Source of the DNA: Dasypus novemcinctus
Lineage: Eukaryota; Chordata; Mammalia; Cingulata; Dasypodidae
Direction of reading: 5' to 3'
DNA length: 64,000 nt
NCBI RefSeq assembly: GCF_030445035.2
Contig: NC_080677.1
Location: forward strand, 30,143,513 to 30,207,512
The notes beneath the pieces are model-generated. The model searched no databases, was not told where the DNA came from, and was given only the letters and a program-made list of their open reading frames with translations. The position numbers and the translations under genes were made by a program. Shown in pieces: positions 25,263 through 36,399 of this stretch. The first letter of the stretch is position 1, and every line of letters begins with the position of its first letter.

Positions 25263-25275
25263 AAGACCTACTTAA

Positions 25276-25584
25276 ACCCAATCTGGTATATACTGTTTCC
25301 ACTTGATAATGGATTGCTGCTGTGCATGCCCAACTTTATGGCTTGGTGGATATCAGTGATTAGTTATCTATTGCTGCCTAACAAATTCCTCTAACACTTA
25401 GCAGCTTACAACACACTCTTATCATCACACATGGTTTCTGAGGGTCAGGAATCCAGGAGAAGCTAAGCTTGATGGATCTGGCTCAGGGTCTTGCATCAGG
25501 AGGCAGTCAAGCTGTCAGCCAGCCCTGTGGTCATCTCAAAGCTTACCCATACATTCTACAGACTGATGGTTCTGTAATGGGGGA
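25276..25584 (-). mobile_element. Old LTR-like repeat, antisense
   Basis: The blocks 'attgctgcctaacaaattcc', 'cttagcagcttacaacacac' and 'gagggtcaggaatccagg' form a familiar antisense mammalian LTR-like repeat beginning near 25355. I cannot name the family from sequence alone. Confidence 0.4.
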
Positions 25585-25775
25585 GATTTTATGCCCCAGA
25601 GAATGTCTGGGAACATTTTCAGTTATCGAAATTGGGGGGAGGGTACTTATGGCATCTAGTGGGTACAGGCTAGAGATACTGCTAAACAGTCTGCAATGCA
25701 CAGGACTGCTCCCCACAACAAAGAATTATGTCTGCAACATGTCTACAGCGTCGAGGCAGAGAAACCCTGCTATAG
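25585..25775 (+). mobile_element. MER20-type hAT element
   Basis: The run 'gaatgtctgggaacatttt', then 'ggcatctagtgggtacaggc', 'gctaaacagtctgcaatgca' and 'gcagagaaaccctg' matches the MER20 order. The left terminal repeat is missing or diverged. MER20 copies are ancient eutherian non-autonomous DNA transposons. Confidence 0.75.
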
Positions 25776-25786
25776 AGCCTTCATTT

Positions 25787-26189
25787 TTTTTTTTAAGATT
25801 TATCTTCCCTACCCCCCCCCCAGTTGTCTGCTCTGTGTCCATTCACTGTGTTCTTCTGTGTCTGCTTGCATTCTTGTCATGTGGCACTGGGAAACAGTGT
25901 CACTTCTTTGTTGAGTCATCTTGCTGTGTCAGTTCTCCGTGTGTGTGGTGCCACTCCTGGGTGGGCTGTGCTTTTTTCACGCGGGGCGGCTCTCCTTGCA
26001 GGGCACACTCCTTGGGTGTGGGGCACCCCTATGCGGGGGACACCCCTGCATGCCACAGCACTCCTTGTGCGCAGCAGCACTGTGCATGGGCCAACTCACC
26101 ACACGGGTCAGGAGGCCCTGGGTATCGAACCCTTGGACCCTCCATATGGTGGGTGGACGCTCTATCAGTTGAGCCACAACCACTTCCCT
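25787..26189 (-). mobile_element. DAS-type SINE, long form
   Basis: On the + strand it starts with poly(T) and a C-run, then 'ctctgtgtccattcactgtg' and a CpG-rich middle, and ends with the reverse complement of a tRNA-like head ('ctctatcagttgagccacaa'). At about 400 bp it is close to full length. Target-site duplications are not clear. Confidence 0.85.
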
Positions 26190-26559
26190 AGAACTTTTTT
26201 TTGCTTCAGCTGCCACACAAAGTTGGCAGCCTTGTGGCAACTCAGAGCATTGATCTAAAGGATACACTCAAAAGCGTTATATGTCGTCTCAAAAATCAAA
26301 GGAGAGACAAAACATTATGCCCCTTTCTTGGTGGGAGGACAAAGCGCAGCAATTTATCCTTCACTTTGGAGAGGAAATGTCTAGAAACTTCAATGAGGTA
26401 GTCAGCCTTTGATTTGGGGGGTTTCATTTCCCACCTTCCGGCACACATGCGTCTCACTGAGGCACCTCACGTACTTGGTTCTTCCCTCTCACCAAGTCAA
26501 TAACGTAACACCCCAGCACCACATTCTGTGGAATATCGAGGTCACCACAGACTAGATTT
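26190..26559. other. Intergenic sequence
   Basis: No gene or recognised repeat. Confidence 0.45.
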
Positions 26560-27420
26560 TTGTCAGAAAGCAACAGCGTCTACATAGGCCTGAGGTAAAA
26601 CAGTGAGTGCTTAAGAGAGTGAGCCCTTACATTCTTGATGAGACGGAAGCCACTGTAGGGTTTCGAGCTGAGTAGCGTGATCTGCCAAATATTGACAAGA
26701 TCACTCTGGCGATAGACTGTGGGGGCAGGAGCGGAAAACGAAAGTGTTAGGAGGTTATTGAAATAATCCAGGTGAGAGGTGACAGCTGCCTGGAGCAGAG
26801 TGCTAGAGGTAGAAGTGGTGCGAAGGAGTCTGGATGTGGACGTATTCCGAAGGTAACAAGGTTTCCTAATGGGTTGGATGCCAAGTATGAAAAAGAGAGT
26901 GAGGTTCAGAGCAGGATGTGTTTGGTGGAAAGAAAATTTTTAGATACTTTTGATTTGAGCTAACTATACAATATTCCAGTAGAGATGCCAAGCAGGGAGT
27001 TCCATGTGGAAGTCTTGAGTTTAGGAGAGAGATCCCGGCCAGCGACAATTTGGGGGTGTTTAGTGGAGGGATAGTATTTAAAACCAGATTAGCGGAGGTC
27101 GCCAAGGGAAGAGTGCAGGTGAGACGAGGCACACGGAGGCCTGGGTCCCCCAACATCCTTGTGTCGGGGAGACTGAGAAGGAGCAGCTGGTAAGGTCAGA
27201 GGAGAGTATGGTGTATCATGATGCCAAGCGAAGGCAGTGGGTCAGTGGAGAAGGGCTGGACCAGCCCGATCAAAGGCTGCCAACTGGCAGAGCTAAAGCA
27301 AGCCTGAGAATTCATCACCGCATGGAGCAACAGCTGCTGGTGACTTGATGAGGGCGATTTTGGTGGAGTGATGGGGCTGAGAGTCCTCACTGGGAAAGAT
27401 TTCAGAGGGTGGAAAGAGAA
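26560..27420 (-). mobile_element. L2 LINE, reverse-transcriptase region
   Basis: The segment holds the reverse complement of the L2 ORF in colinear order: 'gacggaagccactgtagggt', 'gatcactctggcgatagact', 'ggaggttattgaaataatcc', 'gtagagatgccaagcaggga' and 'ttggtggagtgatggggctg'. It is one of the longer ancient repeats here, with no open frame. Confidence 0.75.
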
Positions 27421-27527
27421 GTATTAGGGATAGGGGGCTAGACAACATTTTCCTTGAAGTTTAGATTTAAAAGGGAGGAGACAAACTGGGCAGTAGTTGA
27501 AGGGACCAGGGGGGTCAATAAAGGGCT

Positions 27528-27622
27528 TTTTGTTGTTGTTTGTTTTAGGAGGTACCAGGGATTGAACCTGGGACCTCGTACATGGGAAGCAGACACTCAA
27601 ACACTGAGCTACACTCACTCCC
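27528..27622 (-). mobile_element. DAS-type SINE, tRNA-like monomer
   Basis: The reverse complement of a tRNA-like unit: 'gggattgaacctgggacctc' is the B-box side and 'caaacactgagctacact' the A-box side. It matches the short form at 4229-4320 in the opposite orientation. Confidence 0.8.
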
Positions 27623-27639
27623 CAATTTTTCTTTTATGA

Positions 27640-28092
27640 TGAGAGAAATGACAGTACATTTCTGTTCTGATTAGAAACAATTGATGAGGCAGGAGAGAAA
27701 AGATAGATTTGCTAGAGTGATGTGTAAGCGAGCATAGGGAAAACAGGCATTCTCAAACACTGCCAGAGGATCCGTAAACTACTTCAAGCTTTCTGAAGGG
27801 CATTTTGGCATTACAAACAAAACTATAGATGCAGTAGATGCACATACACTTTGACAAAGTAATTTTATTTCCAAAATTCTATTATACAGATATGCTTACG
27901 TGTACTTATATGCAAATGCATACTTGCACTTTATTATTGCAGTTTTGTATATCATCAAAAGCCTACCAAAAAATCTTTAAATCTTAAAAGCAAATGGTTA
28001 AATCTGGACTACCACACAGCACTTAAAATGAGGTTGACCTACAAGTGCTGATTTGGAAAAATCTTAAAATTACTTTGGGGAAAAAAAATCAA
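27640..28092 (+). mobile_element. Old LINE-1 (L1M-like) 3' fragment
   Basis: The pattern from about 27745 ('gggcattttggcattacaaa', 'gacaaagtaattttatttcc') resembles old LINE-1 3' sequence and may continue after the SINE to about 28690. The family assignment is tentative. Confidence 0.4.
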
Positions 28093-28562
28093 GGGAAGTG
28101 GATGTGGCTCAAGCAATTGGGTTCCCATCTACTGTAAAGGAGGTCCAGGGTTCAGTGCCCAGGACCTCCTGGTGAAGGTGAGCTGGCCCACGCAGAGTGC
28201 TGGCCTGCGCAGAGTACCGCCCCATGCAAGAATTCCGCAGCAGGAGTGCTGCCCTGCACAGGAGTGCTGCCCTGTGCAGGAGTGCTGGCACAGCAAGATG
28301 ATGCAACAAAAAGAGACACAGGAGAGATAATAAGAGATGCAGCAGATCAGGGAACTGAGGTGGTACAAGAGAATGATTGCCTCTCTCCCACCACAGAAGG
28401 TCCCAGGATCAGTTCCTGGAGCTGCCTAATGAGAATACAAGCAGACACAGAAGAACGGACAGCGAATGGACACAGAAGAACAGACAGGGAATGGACACAG
28501 AGAGCAAACAATGGGCGGGGGCGGGGAGAGGGGAGAAATAAATATAAATCTTAAAAAAAAAA
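28093..28562 (+). mobile_element. DAS-type SINE, dimeric, with internal short tandem array
   Basis: It starts 'gggaagtggatgtggctcaa', has a second tRNA-like head near 28365-28440 and the 'cagcgaatggacacag' 3' block, and ends in poly(A). The flanks 'aaaaaaaatcaagg' and 'aaaaaaaaccaagg' look like a target-site duplication with one mismatch. About five copies of an 18-19 bp unit around 'aggagtgctgccctg' occupy 28195-28290. Confidence 0.85.
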
Positions 28563-30344
28563 CCAAGGTACTCAAGAGAAGAGAATGTAGTATATACTTC
28601 CACCTGTGAAGAAAGCAAGCTGTAAGATAATGCATAAAAGGTAGAGTTGTATATGAAATATATTTTTATATGTATGAGGAACATTTCTGAAAGTTGGGAC
28701 TCCCTCTCCTTTGGATAGCCTCTGTAAGGTTTTGATTATTTTTTAACAAGTATATTCATTATTTTTCATAAAAACTAAGAAAAAATCTTTGTGAAAAGAG
28801 AAAAGTAATTTTAATAATTCTGTCTGTGTGTTATTTTATGAAGGTAAAATAAATGTTCTTATATATCATTTAAGAAAGAAATGTCATCATCTTCTAGGGT
28901 TGTTTTGGAAGGTAATGGGAAAAAATCCCCATGAAACTTTTTAAACTGATTTTCACTGAATCAACCAGCAAACTTTTTATTAAAAAACTTGCAATATTGG
29001 AATATAAATTCTAATTATGTATACCCAATGTAAATGATTTTTATTTTCAAAGTGTATTTATTTCTTTGTCGTGCACACAACTTCAATAAAAACTTGCTGG
29101 GTTGAACTCTACCACTAATTAGATTAATGTCAACCCCCTCAGGATTCAACAAAAAGAATTTAAATCCAAAACATTACTGAAGCTCCCTTTTTCTAAAGGG
29201 GAGTTTGTATAAATAAACACATATGTGTATTTAGTATAGATTAGCCTCTTTTTATTTTCAGCTTATTGGGGTGAATAGAAGTGAGCTTATGTAAAAAGGC
29301 ATTTTGATACATTTCAGCAGACTATTTAATCATATCATTAACAATTGAGAAGTCATCAATTCGGGATGCATCAATTAGGGAAAATGAGAAGACTGATTTA
29401 CAGAAGTAGAAATTATCCCTGAGGTTGGAGTTTACAAATATAGCTATACTGAATTAAGGTTTTCTAAACATAAACATATATTTTTTCAAATGAATAGTTC
29501 TTTAAAATTATGAACTATACCAATTAGGTATTTCTGGGGGAAAAAAAACCCAGAAATGCCTCATTTTTACTCTCTGAAGCTGGAAATCTTATTTAGTACT
29601 CTCCTGAACCACATTCACAGTGATGACCACGCTGACGTTGACAGATTACAAGCCTTGAACTGCTTTCTGAAACATTAAGAAAGGCTGCATTCCTTTCAAT
29701 ATCTTTAGTATTAAGAATACTTACTGTAATCAAATCTTTTGGAAAAAAATAGCAATATCTGCTATACAATATCATTATAGATAACAATTCTATATTAACC
29801 AGAATTGGAACCTCTCATTTCCCAACCAGAAGAATTATTTTAAGCACTAGGGATATCTATTTGTTTAAGCAAGGGTGCTTTTCCTTTCCTGATTTACTGA
29901 ATTATGTATCAGTTGCACAGTAGTCGTGCTCTGTGCTAAGTGCCACATCTCTCCCTTTTTGCAGGTGGAGTACAAATACATATTCTATTTCATTATCAAT
30001 TTTAAAGCCCATCGGAAACTAAGGAAGTAATCATTCACAGACATAGAATCGCTGGTGTGGTAGTATATTTTCGCAAACAAGAGGATTTTGTTTTTAATAG
30101 TGGGTATACATGCTGCGTTCTGTTTGCTAATAATAATATACAGGCAATGTACAAAATGTTTCCAAAAAGGTGCAATTATCTGTAGGCAAGACCACACTTT
30201 GACAGGCTTCCAAGACAAAAAAAACAAAGGCAGAAAGTTGGTTTGCTGGTGGAATGCACATCTATTTCAATTCAAACAGGAATTTATTGATTGAGCATTC
30301 TCATTACTGTAAATGAGGCTATATTAGATGTAATAGCTCAGTAT
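28563..30344. other. AT-rich intergenic sequence
   Basis: Strongly AT-rich with no supported gene. Old LINE-derived sequence is plausible at the left end. Confidence 0.5.
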
Positions 30345-30515
30345 TTTTCAAACTTTAAGATACATACAAATCATCTGGGGATCTTGTTACACTGCAGAGT
30401 TGGATGAATGCAGGAGGTTTGGGGTGAGACCAGAGGTTCTGCAATTTTTAATAAGTTCCCACGTGATGCTGATGCTGCTAGCTCACAGACTTCACCTTGA
30501 AAAGCAAGGTAGAGA
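30345..30515 (-). mobile_element. MER5A-type hAT-Charlie remnant
   Basis: On the + strand it shows 'caaactttaagatacatac', 'aaatcatctggggatcttgt', 'agaccagaggttctgcaatt' and 'gtgatgctgatgctgct', the reverse complement of the MER5A order. Confidence 0.7.
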
Positions 30516-30519
30516 GCGG

Positions 30520-30647
30520 CAGACCTCAATCCTGACTCCATGTGAGAAATACCTGGGGGAACTTAAAAGCAAAATAGATGTCCAGGTCCCACCTTACATC
30601 AACTGAATCGAATCTCTAGGGCTGAAAGTTAGGCATTGATAATTTTT
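30520..30647 (+). mobile_element. MER5-group hAT element, left part (split by LINE-1)
   Basis: The left part ends 'gttaggcattgataattttt' and the right part resumes at 35937 as 'tgataatttttaaatgttcc', continuing to 'cagccaaggttaacaacc' near 35986. With the LINE-1 and one target duplication removed, the two parts read as one colinear MER5-group element. Confidence 0.75.
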
Positions 30648-30666
30648 TTTAATCTTTTTTTTATTT

Positions 30667-32564
30667 GGTTTTTAAAATTTATTTTTGTCTTTTTTTTAAA
30701 GATAAACAGGTTACACAAAATGTTACATTTGAAAACATAAGAAGAAAAAAGATAACAACATTAGAGGTTCCCATATACCCCACTCCCCACCCCCCTCCCA
30801 CCCCCGCTCCTCCCACATCGACATCCCCTTTCATCAGTGTGGCACATTCACTGCATTTGGTGACTACACCCTGGAGCGCTGCCGCACTGCATGGACCATA
30901 GTTTACATTGTAGTTCACACTCTCCCCCAGTCCATGGCAGGATATACAATGTCTTGCATCTGTCCCTACAATATCATTCAGGACAACTCCAAGTCCCGAA
31001 AATGCCTCATATCACACCTCTCCCTCCCTGTCCCTGCCCTCAGCAACTTCCATGACCACCGTCTCGACATCAGTGATACAATTTCTTCCACTGCTAGAGT
31101 CACAACAGTTCTATAGTAGAATACCAGCAAATCCGCTCCAATCCATATTCTATTCCTTCATCCTCTGTACCCTGGGATAGCAATGTCTGCTCCACCTCTA
31201 AATCAAGAGGAGGCTTAGATCCCACATTACTGATGGATGCAATTCTCCTGCTTGCAGCTGTAGACACTCTCGGTTTCCTGTGTGGTGGCTGACCATTCTC
31301 ATCTCCCCATCAGCTGGCCTGGGCAAGACCAATGAACCAGAGAGTAGGTGTTCCAACTCTGCTAAGGCTCAGGGCCCAGCTGGCACATGGAAAGTCCAGA
31401 GAGTCAAGTCTCCCGAGTATACACAAACCCCAGTGCCAGTCACAGGGTCAGTAAAAATGACAGAAGAGGCATGTGTAGAGAGGTCATATCTGAGTCTAGT
31501 TCCATCACAATCAGGAGCACAAATTCCAAAGTAGGGCCCACTGGCAAGGCAATGAACTCCAAAATCATCTGCCATGACTGTAGAGCCTGTGTGTTCCTGT
31601 AGCCCTCAGGAACACCAGTACCTGGGGTTGTATCTACTTCAGCTGTCTCTGGGATCCTGCTGAGATGTGCACATGGGCGACCCCTCTGATGACCTCCTGG
31701 CTCGTTTAGAAGTCTTTTAGCCATATAAACTCATTTGTCTTCACCATTTCCCCCTTTTATTCAAGGTCTTTTTCTAGTTGCACCACTAGCTGGTGACAGT
31801 AGTAACCCCTCGGAGGCAGGGAGGCTCCCCAGGAGTCATGTCCCACGCTGGGGCGGGGTGGGGTGGGGTGGGGCAGATAATGCATTTACATGCTGAGTTT
31901 GGCTTAGAGAGTGGCCACGTTTGAGCAACATGGAGGGTCTCAGGAGGTAACTCTTAGGCACCCTGAAGCTCTAGGCCTAGTTGAATAGTCATAGTCATAA
32001 TCATCAGTATCAAGGGCCTATCACTAGACCATCCTTCTTCACTGGTCTTTGCCCTTGCACTTGGGAGATTGTTGCTATTCCACTGGGGAATGCGACAGAG
32101 CTCCCCCAGGATGGGAACTCAGCACTCCCTCACTTGTGTAATGTGTAACTCTAGCCACTATGACAATACCCAACAAACATGCGAACATCTCTATATACCC
32201 TATATGCATGCCCTAGAGAACTCCCTCCCACCCATGCATCCGCCATCAATGACATCCCACATCAGTGCTCTTCCTCTGCCATAGTTTAACCTGTGATCCA
32301 AAACTTCTTAAAAAATGAAGCCTAATATATTGACAAATTCAGTGAGTAGGAAAATGAAATAGAATTGACAGGTTTAAAGATTAGAAATAGAATACACAAT
32401 AATTTAGAAAAACTAAAGTAAAAAATAAGTTGGGGTATTAAAAAATGAAAAATATCATAAAACTTTGTTTTTGACATTTTGCCTTTCATCACAATAATAG
32501 GTGTTGCCCTGCATGTACAGTGGGAAGGCAATCTCTTCCATTCCTTCCTCAGTGTCTACATCCC
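30667..32564 (-). mobile_element. Nested LINE-1 3' UTR insertion
   Basis: A second LINE-1 3' end starts at the left poly(T) and runs about 1.9 kb. It aligns in reverse with the 3' UTR insertion at 23151-25262; for example 'gcatttacatgctgagtttg' is the reverse complement of a block near 24085. A shared T-rich 'ttttttttattt' at 30655-30666 and near 32567-32578 suggests it landed in the poly(A) tail of the older LINE-1. The duplication is low-complexity, so the boundaries are tentative. Confidence 0.6.
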
Positions 32565-34379
32565 TTTTTTTTTTATTTTTAATTTCGTCTCCTAAAAAGT
32601 TTTAGATCACAGTAAAATCACATATACAATATAGGGGACTTCCATATTCCCAACAGCAAACCCTTTTCCCCCTTCCCCAGCAATGATCTTTTTAACATGT
32701 GGATGTTATACTTGCTCCAGCTGATGTACAGATATTGAAACATAGCTGCTTACCATGATTCCATTATGACTTACATTATGGTTTATATTTTAGACTGTAT
32801 ACTTTTCTAAATTTTTGGTTGCATTATGGTTTACATTATAGTTTACATTTTAGACTATACAATTTTATAAACTTTTGTTGAAATTTAACATGGCTTATAT
32901 CCATCAATGCATGATCTTGTGGAACACTTCCATTACCCCCCAGTTACCCCCTCTTCTATCTATTCTATTCCTCTCTCCCCTCCTCAAGGCCCACAGTGAC
33001 AACCAAGCTTCACTGCTTGAAGGACAAGATTCATAGATACAACAATGCTGAGGGCTTGATACTCTAGTCTGTCCTCCCCCATTGGGAGCCACCCATGATC
33101 TCGAGAGATACCCTCTCCTCTGTTTGAGAACATCAGGCCTCCCCAGGATGGGGGTAAAACATTTTCCTGCTCATTGTATGTGTTTCTACCTATTGATATA
33201 ACACAATATGACAAGATGAGCACTCACACACTCCCTGGAAGCCTGCCCCAGGTGCACCCTGTGCCAGATGCCCCCCTCAAACAAGTAACCCTTCCTTATT
33301 ATATTTTCTAAAGAGTTTTCTCAACATTATAGTTTCAACCACATACCTGACAATCCCCCATGTTCACCTGCTCCCCCTAAACCCTCCCCCCAATTCCATG
33401 AACCATCTGACCCATCCTCCCAACCCTAGCCCCCCTCAAGCCTGTAAAGCCCTACCCAATAGTTTCCATATGCCCGTCTTATCCCTTCACTGCACAACTA
33501 CTTACCTCTACTTTATCATAGATTTCGCCTGTGTAGGCATCAGCTCACAACCTTCCTCTCCCACCTAATTCCTGTAAGCATATTGTCCAGTTTCTAGCTC
33601 TCTGAGATAGCTTGGTTTGCTTAATTCATATCAGAGAGGTAAAGTAATATTTGTCCTTCAATGTCTAGCTTGCTTCTCTCAAGATTCATCCAATTATCCC
33701 ACGTTTTATTACTGCATTCCTTCTTACAGCTGAGTAGTATTCCATTGTATGTATATACCACATTTTGTTTATCCATTCATCTGTTGATGGACATTTGGGT
33801 TGATTCCAGCTTTTGGCAATAGTGAACAACGCTGCTATGAACATTGGTGTGCATATATCGGTTTGTGTCCTTGTTTTCAGTTCTACTGTGTATATACCCA
33901 GCAGTGGAATTGCTGGGTCATACAGCAAATCTATAGGTAATTTTTTGAGGAACCACCAAACTGTCCTCCAGAATGGCTGGATCCTTCTACATTCCCACCA
34001 GTAGTGGATGAGGGTTCCCATTCTTCTGCATCCTCTCCAACACTTGTAGTCCTGTTTTTTTTAATAGCTGCCAGTCTAATGGGTGTAAGATGGTATCTCA
34101 CTGTAGCTTTGATGTGCATTTCCCTAATAGATAAGTGATGTTAAGCATCTTTTCATGTGCTTTTTAACCATTTGTATTTCTTCTTTGGAGAAGCGTCTGT
34201 TCAAATCTCTTGCCCATTTTTTGAATGGGTTGTCTCTCTTTTTATTTACGAGATATAGGATTTCTTTATATGTTGGATATTAGGCTCCTACCAGTTATAT
34301 GGTTAACAAATATTTTCTCCCATTGGGTAGGCTGTCTTTTCACTTTCTCGATAAACTCCTCAGAGTTTCAAAAGGCTTT
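32565..34379 (-). mobile_element. Older LINE-1: 3' UTR and end of ORF2
   Basis: Positions 33686-34021 keep an open frame for the last 111 residues of ORF2, including the LINE-1 C-terminal features MWYIHTMEYYSAV and LLGIYTVEL. The ORF2 frame upstream to about 34379 is broken by stops. About 1.1 kb of 3' UTR follows to a poly(T) at 32565. The copy is inactive. Confidence 0.85.
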
Positions 34380-35936
34380 AATTTTGAGGCAAGAACCAGA
34401 TAAAAAACACATCCAAATTGGAAAGGAAGAAGTCAAAATTTCACTATTTACAGACAACGTCATCCTATATGTACAAAGCCCTGAGAAATCTACAATAAAG
34501 CTTCTAGAACTTACAAGTTCAGCAAAGTCGCAGGTTATAAGATCAATGCTCAAAAATCAGTAGTATTTCTGTATACCAATAATGAGCAATCTGAGGAGGA
34601 AATCAAGAAAAAAATACCATTTACAATAGTAAATTAAAAAATCAAATACCTAGGAATAAATTTAACTAAAGATGTAAAAAACTTATACACAGAAAACTAT
34701 ACAACACTGTTAAAGGAAGCCAAAGAAAACTTAAATAAATGGAAGAATATTCCCTGTTAATGGATAGGATGACTAAATATCATTAAGATATCTGTCCTAC
34801 TGAAACTGATCAACAGATTTAATGCAATCCCAATAAAAATCAACACAGCATTTTTTACTGAACTGGAAAAACTAACTATGAAATTTATTTTGGAAGGGAA
34901 AGAGGCCCCAAATAGCCAAAGACATATTGAAAAAGAAAAATGAAATTGGAGGAATCATACTACCTGACTTCAAAACATACTACAAATCTATAGTGGTCAA
35001 AATGGCATGGTATTGGCACAAGGATAGACACACTGACCAATGAAACCAAATTGAGAATTCGGATATAGATCCTTGCATATACAGTCATCTGATATTTGAC
35101 AAGGCCACAAAATCCATTCAACTGGGAGAGAATGGCCTATTCAACAAATGGTGCTTGGAGAACTGGATATCCATATGCAAAAGAAGGAGAGAGTCTTGAC
35201 ATAGAGGTGCAATGGACACAACCAATCCAATGTCCACATAGAAGAGGTGGCATTGGATTGGGAAAAGTGGACATGGTGGACGATGGGTATGGGGAAAGGC
35301 AGGAAGAGATGAGAGGTGGAGGCGTCTTTGGGACATGGAGCTGCCCTGGATGGTGCTTCAGAGGTAATCACCGGACATTGTAAATCCTCACAGGGCCCAC
35401 TGGATAGAATGGAGGAGAGTATGGGCCATGATGTGAACCATTGTCTATGAGGTGCAGAGGTGCCCAAAGATGTACTTACCAAATCCAATGGATGTGTCAT
35501 GATGATGGGAACGAGTGTTGTTTGGGGGGGGAGAGGGGGGGTGGGGGGTGGGGTTGAATGGGACCTCACATATATATTTTTAATGTAATATTATTACAAA
35601 GTCAAAAAAAAAAAAGATTTCACACTGAAAAAAAATAAATAAACTTATTAGTAATGGAAAAAAAAAAAAAAAAAAAGAAGGAGAGAGGATTACCATGTCA
35701 TACCCTATACAAAAATTAATTCAAGATGAATCAAAAATCTAAATATAAGACCCAAGACCATAAAGACCTTGGAAGACAATGTAGGGAAGCATCTACAGGA
35801 CCTTGTAACGAGGAAATGGCTTCATGAACTTCACACCCACAGCATGAGCAGTAAAAGAGAAAACAGATAAATGGGACCTCCTCAAAATTAAATCCTTGTG
35901 TACCTCAAAGGAGTTTATCAAGAAAGTGATAATTTT
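34380..35936 (+). mobile_element. Inverted LINE-1 ORF2 segment
   Basis: The + strand encodes a degraded ORF2 stretch downstream of the reverse-transcriptase core. Recognisable pieces include '[18 protein letters not shown]', '[10 protein letters not shown]', '[14 protein letters not shown]' and, after the nested insertion, 'IPYTKINS'. Scattered stops break the frame. It is the inverted 5' arm of the element at 30637-35947. Confidence 0.85.
35194..35672 (+). mobile_element. Young LINE-1 3' end nested in the inverted arm
   Basis: The perfect 15-bp direct repeats 'aaaagaaggagagag' (35179-35193 and 35673-35687) flank a 480-bp insertion. It matches the last 450 bp of the element at 23151-25262, with a G-rich tract at about 35519-35553. 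The tail is double: an A-run at about 35606-35616, then about 40 bases containing 'aataaataaa', then a final A-run. Confidence 0.9.
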
Positions 35937-35987
35937 TAAATGTTCCCCAGGAATTATTAATATGCAGCCAAGGTTAACAACCATCTG

Positions 35988-36399
35988 TTGTAAAAGCTAC
36001 TGAAGTGGCATAATCATAACTGTTTTTAGGACACACAACTTAGTTGGGAAGCTAAGGCCTGGGCCTATAAAAGGTTAAGTGTAAGAATTGGTCAGGGGGG
36101 TAAAGAGTATTAATGGGATTTGGAATGGGAGAGCAGCTGGAGTCATTAGAGGACTGTCACTTCTTAAAGAGTTTTGCTGAGGACTGTATTTTTAATTGGA
36201 GGCATAATTTAGAGTATCTAATAAAAAGGTGCACAGCTATTAAGCTTTCAACTGAGTTTTAACCATAATTGGGGTAACCATTACCCCAACTAAGATGTAG
36301 AACACTGCTATCACCCCAAAACATTCCCTAATATCCTGACAACTAATTTCCACCATTCCCAGAAACAACTGCTGTTCTGATTTCTGTCATCAAATATTA
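35988..36399. other. Intergenic sequence
   Basis: No gene or clearly identified repeat. Confidence 0.4.

Larger units (their letters stand above)
30637..35947 (-). mobile_element. LINE-1 insertion with 5' inversion (twin priming), containing nested LINE-1s
   Basis: The whole 5.3 kb block is flanked by the 11-bp direct repeat 'tgataattttt' (30637-30647 and 35937-35947). Its left two thirds is LINE-1 on the minus strand (3' UTR and the end of ORF2). Its right third is LINE-1 ORF2 on the + strand. The + strand part ends at the ORF2 codons where the minus-strand part begins, with about 50 bp of overlap. That arrangement is what twin priming produces. Confidence 0.8.

Noticed and set aside
25469..26191. 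240-codon + strand frame
   Set aside because: Crosses an LTR-like repeat, MER20 and an antisense SINE. A single real exon would not coincide with three unrelated repeats.
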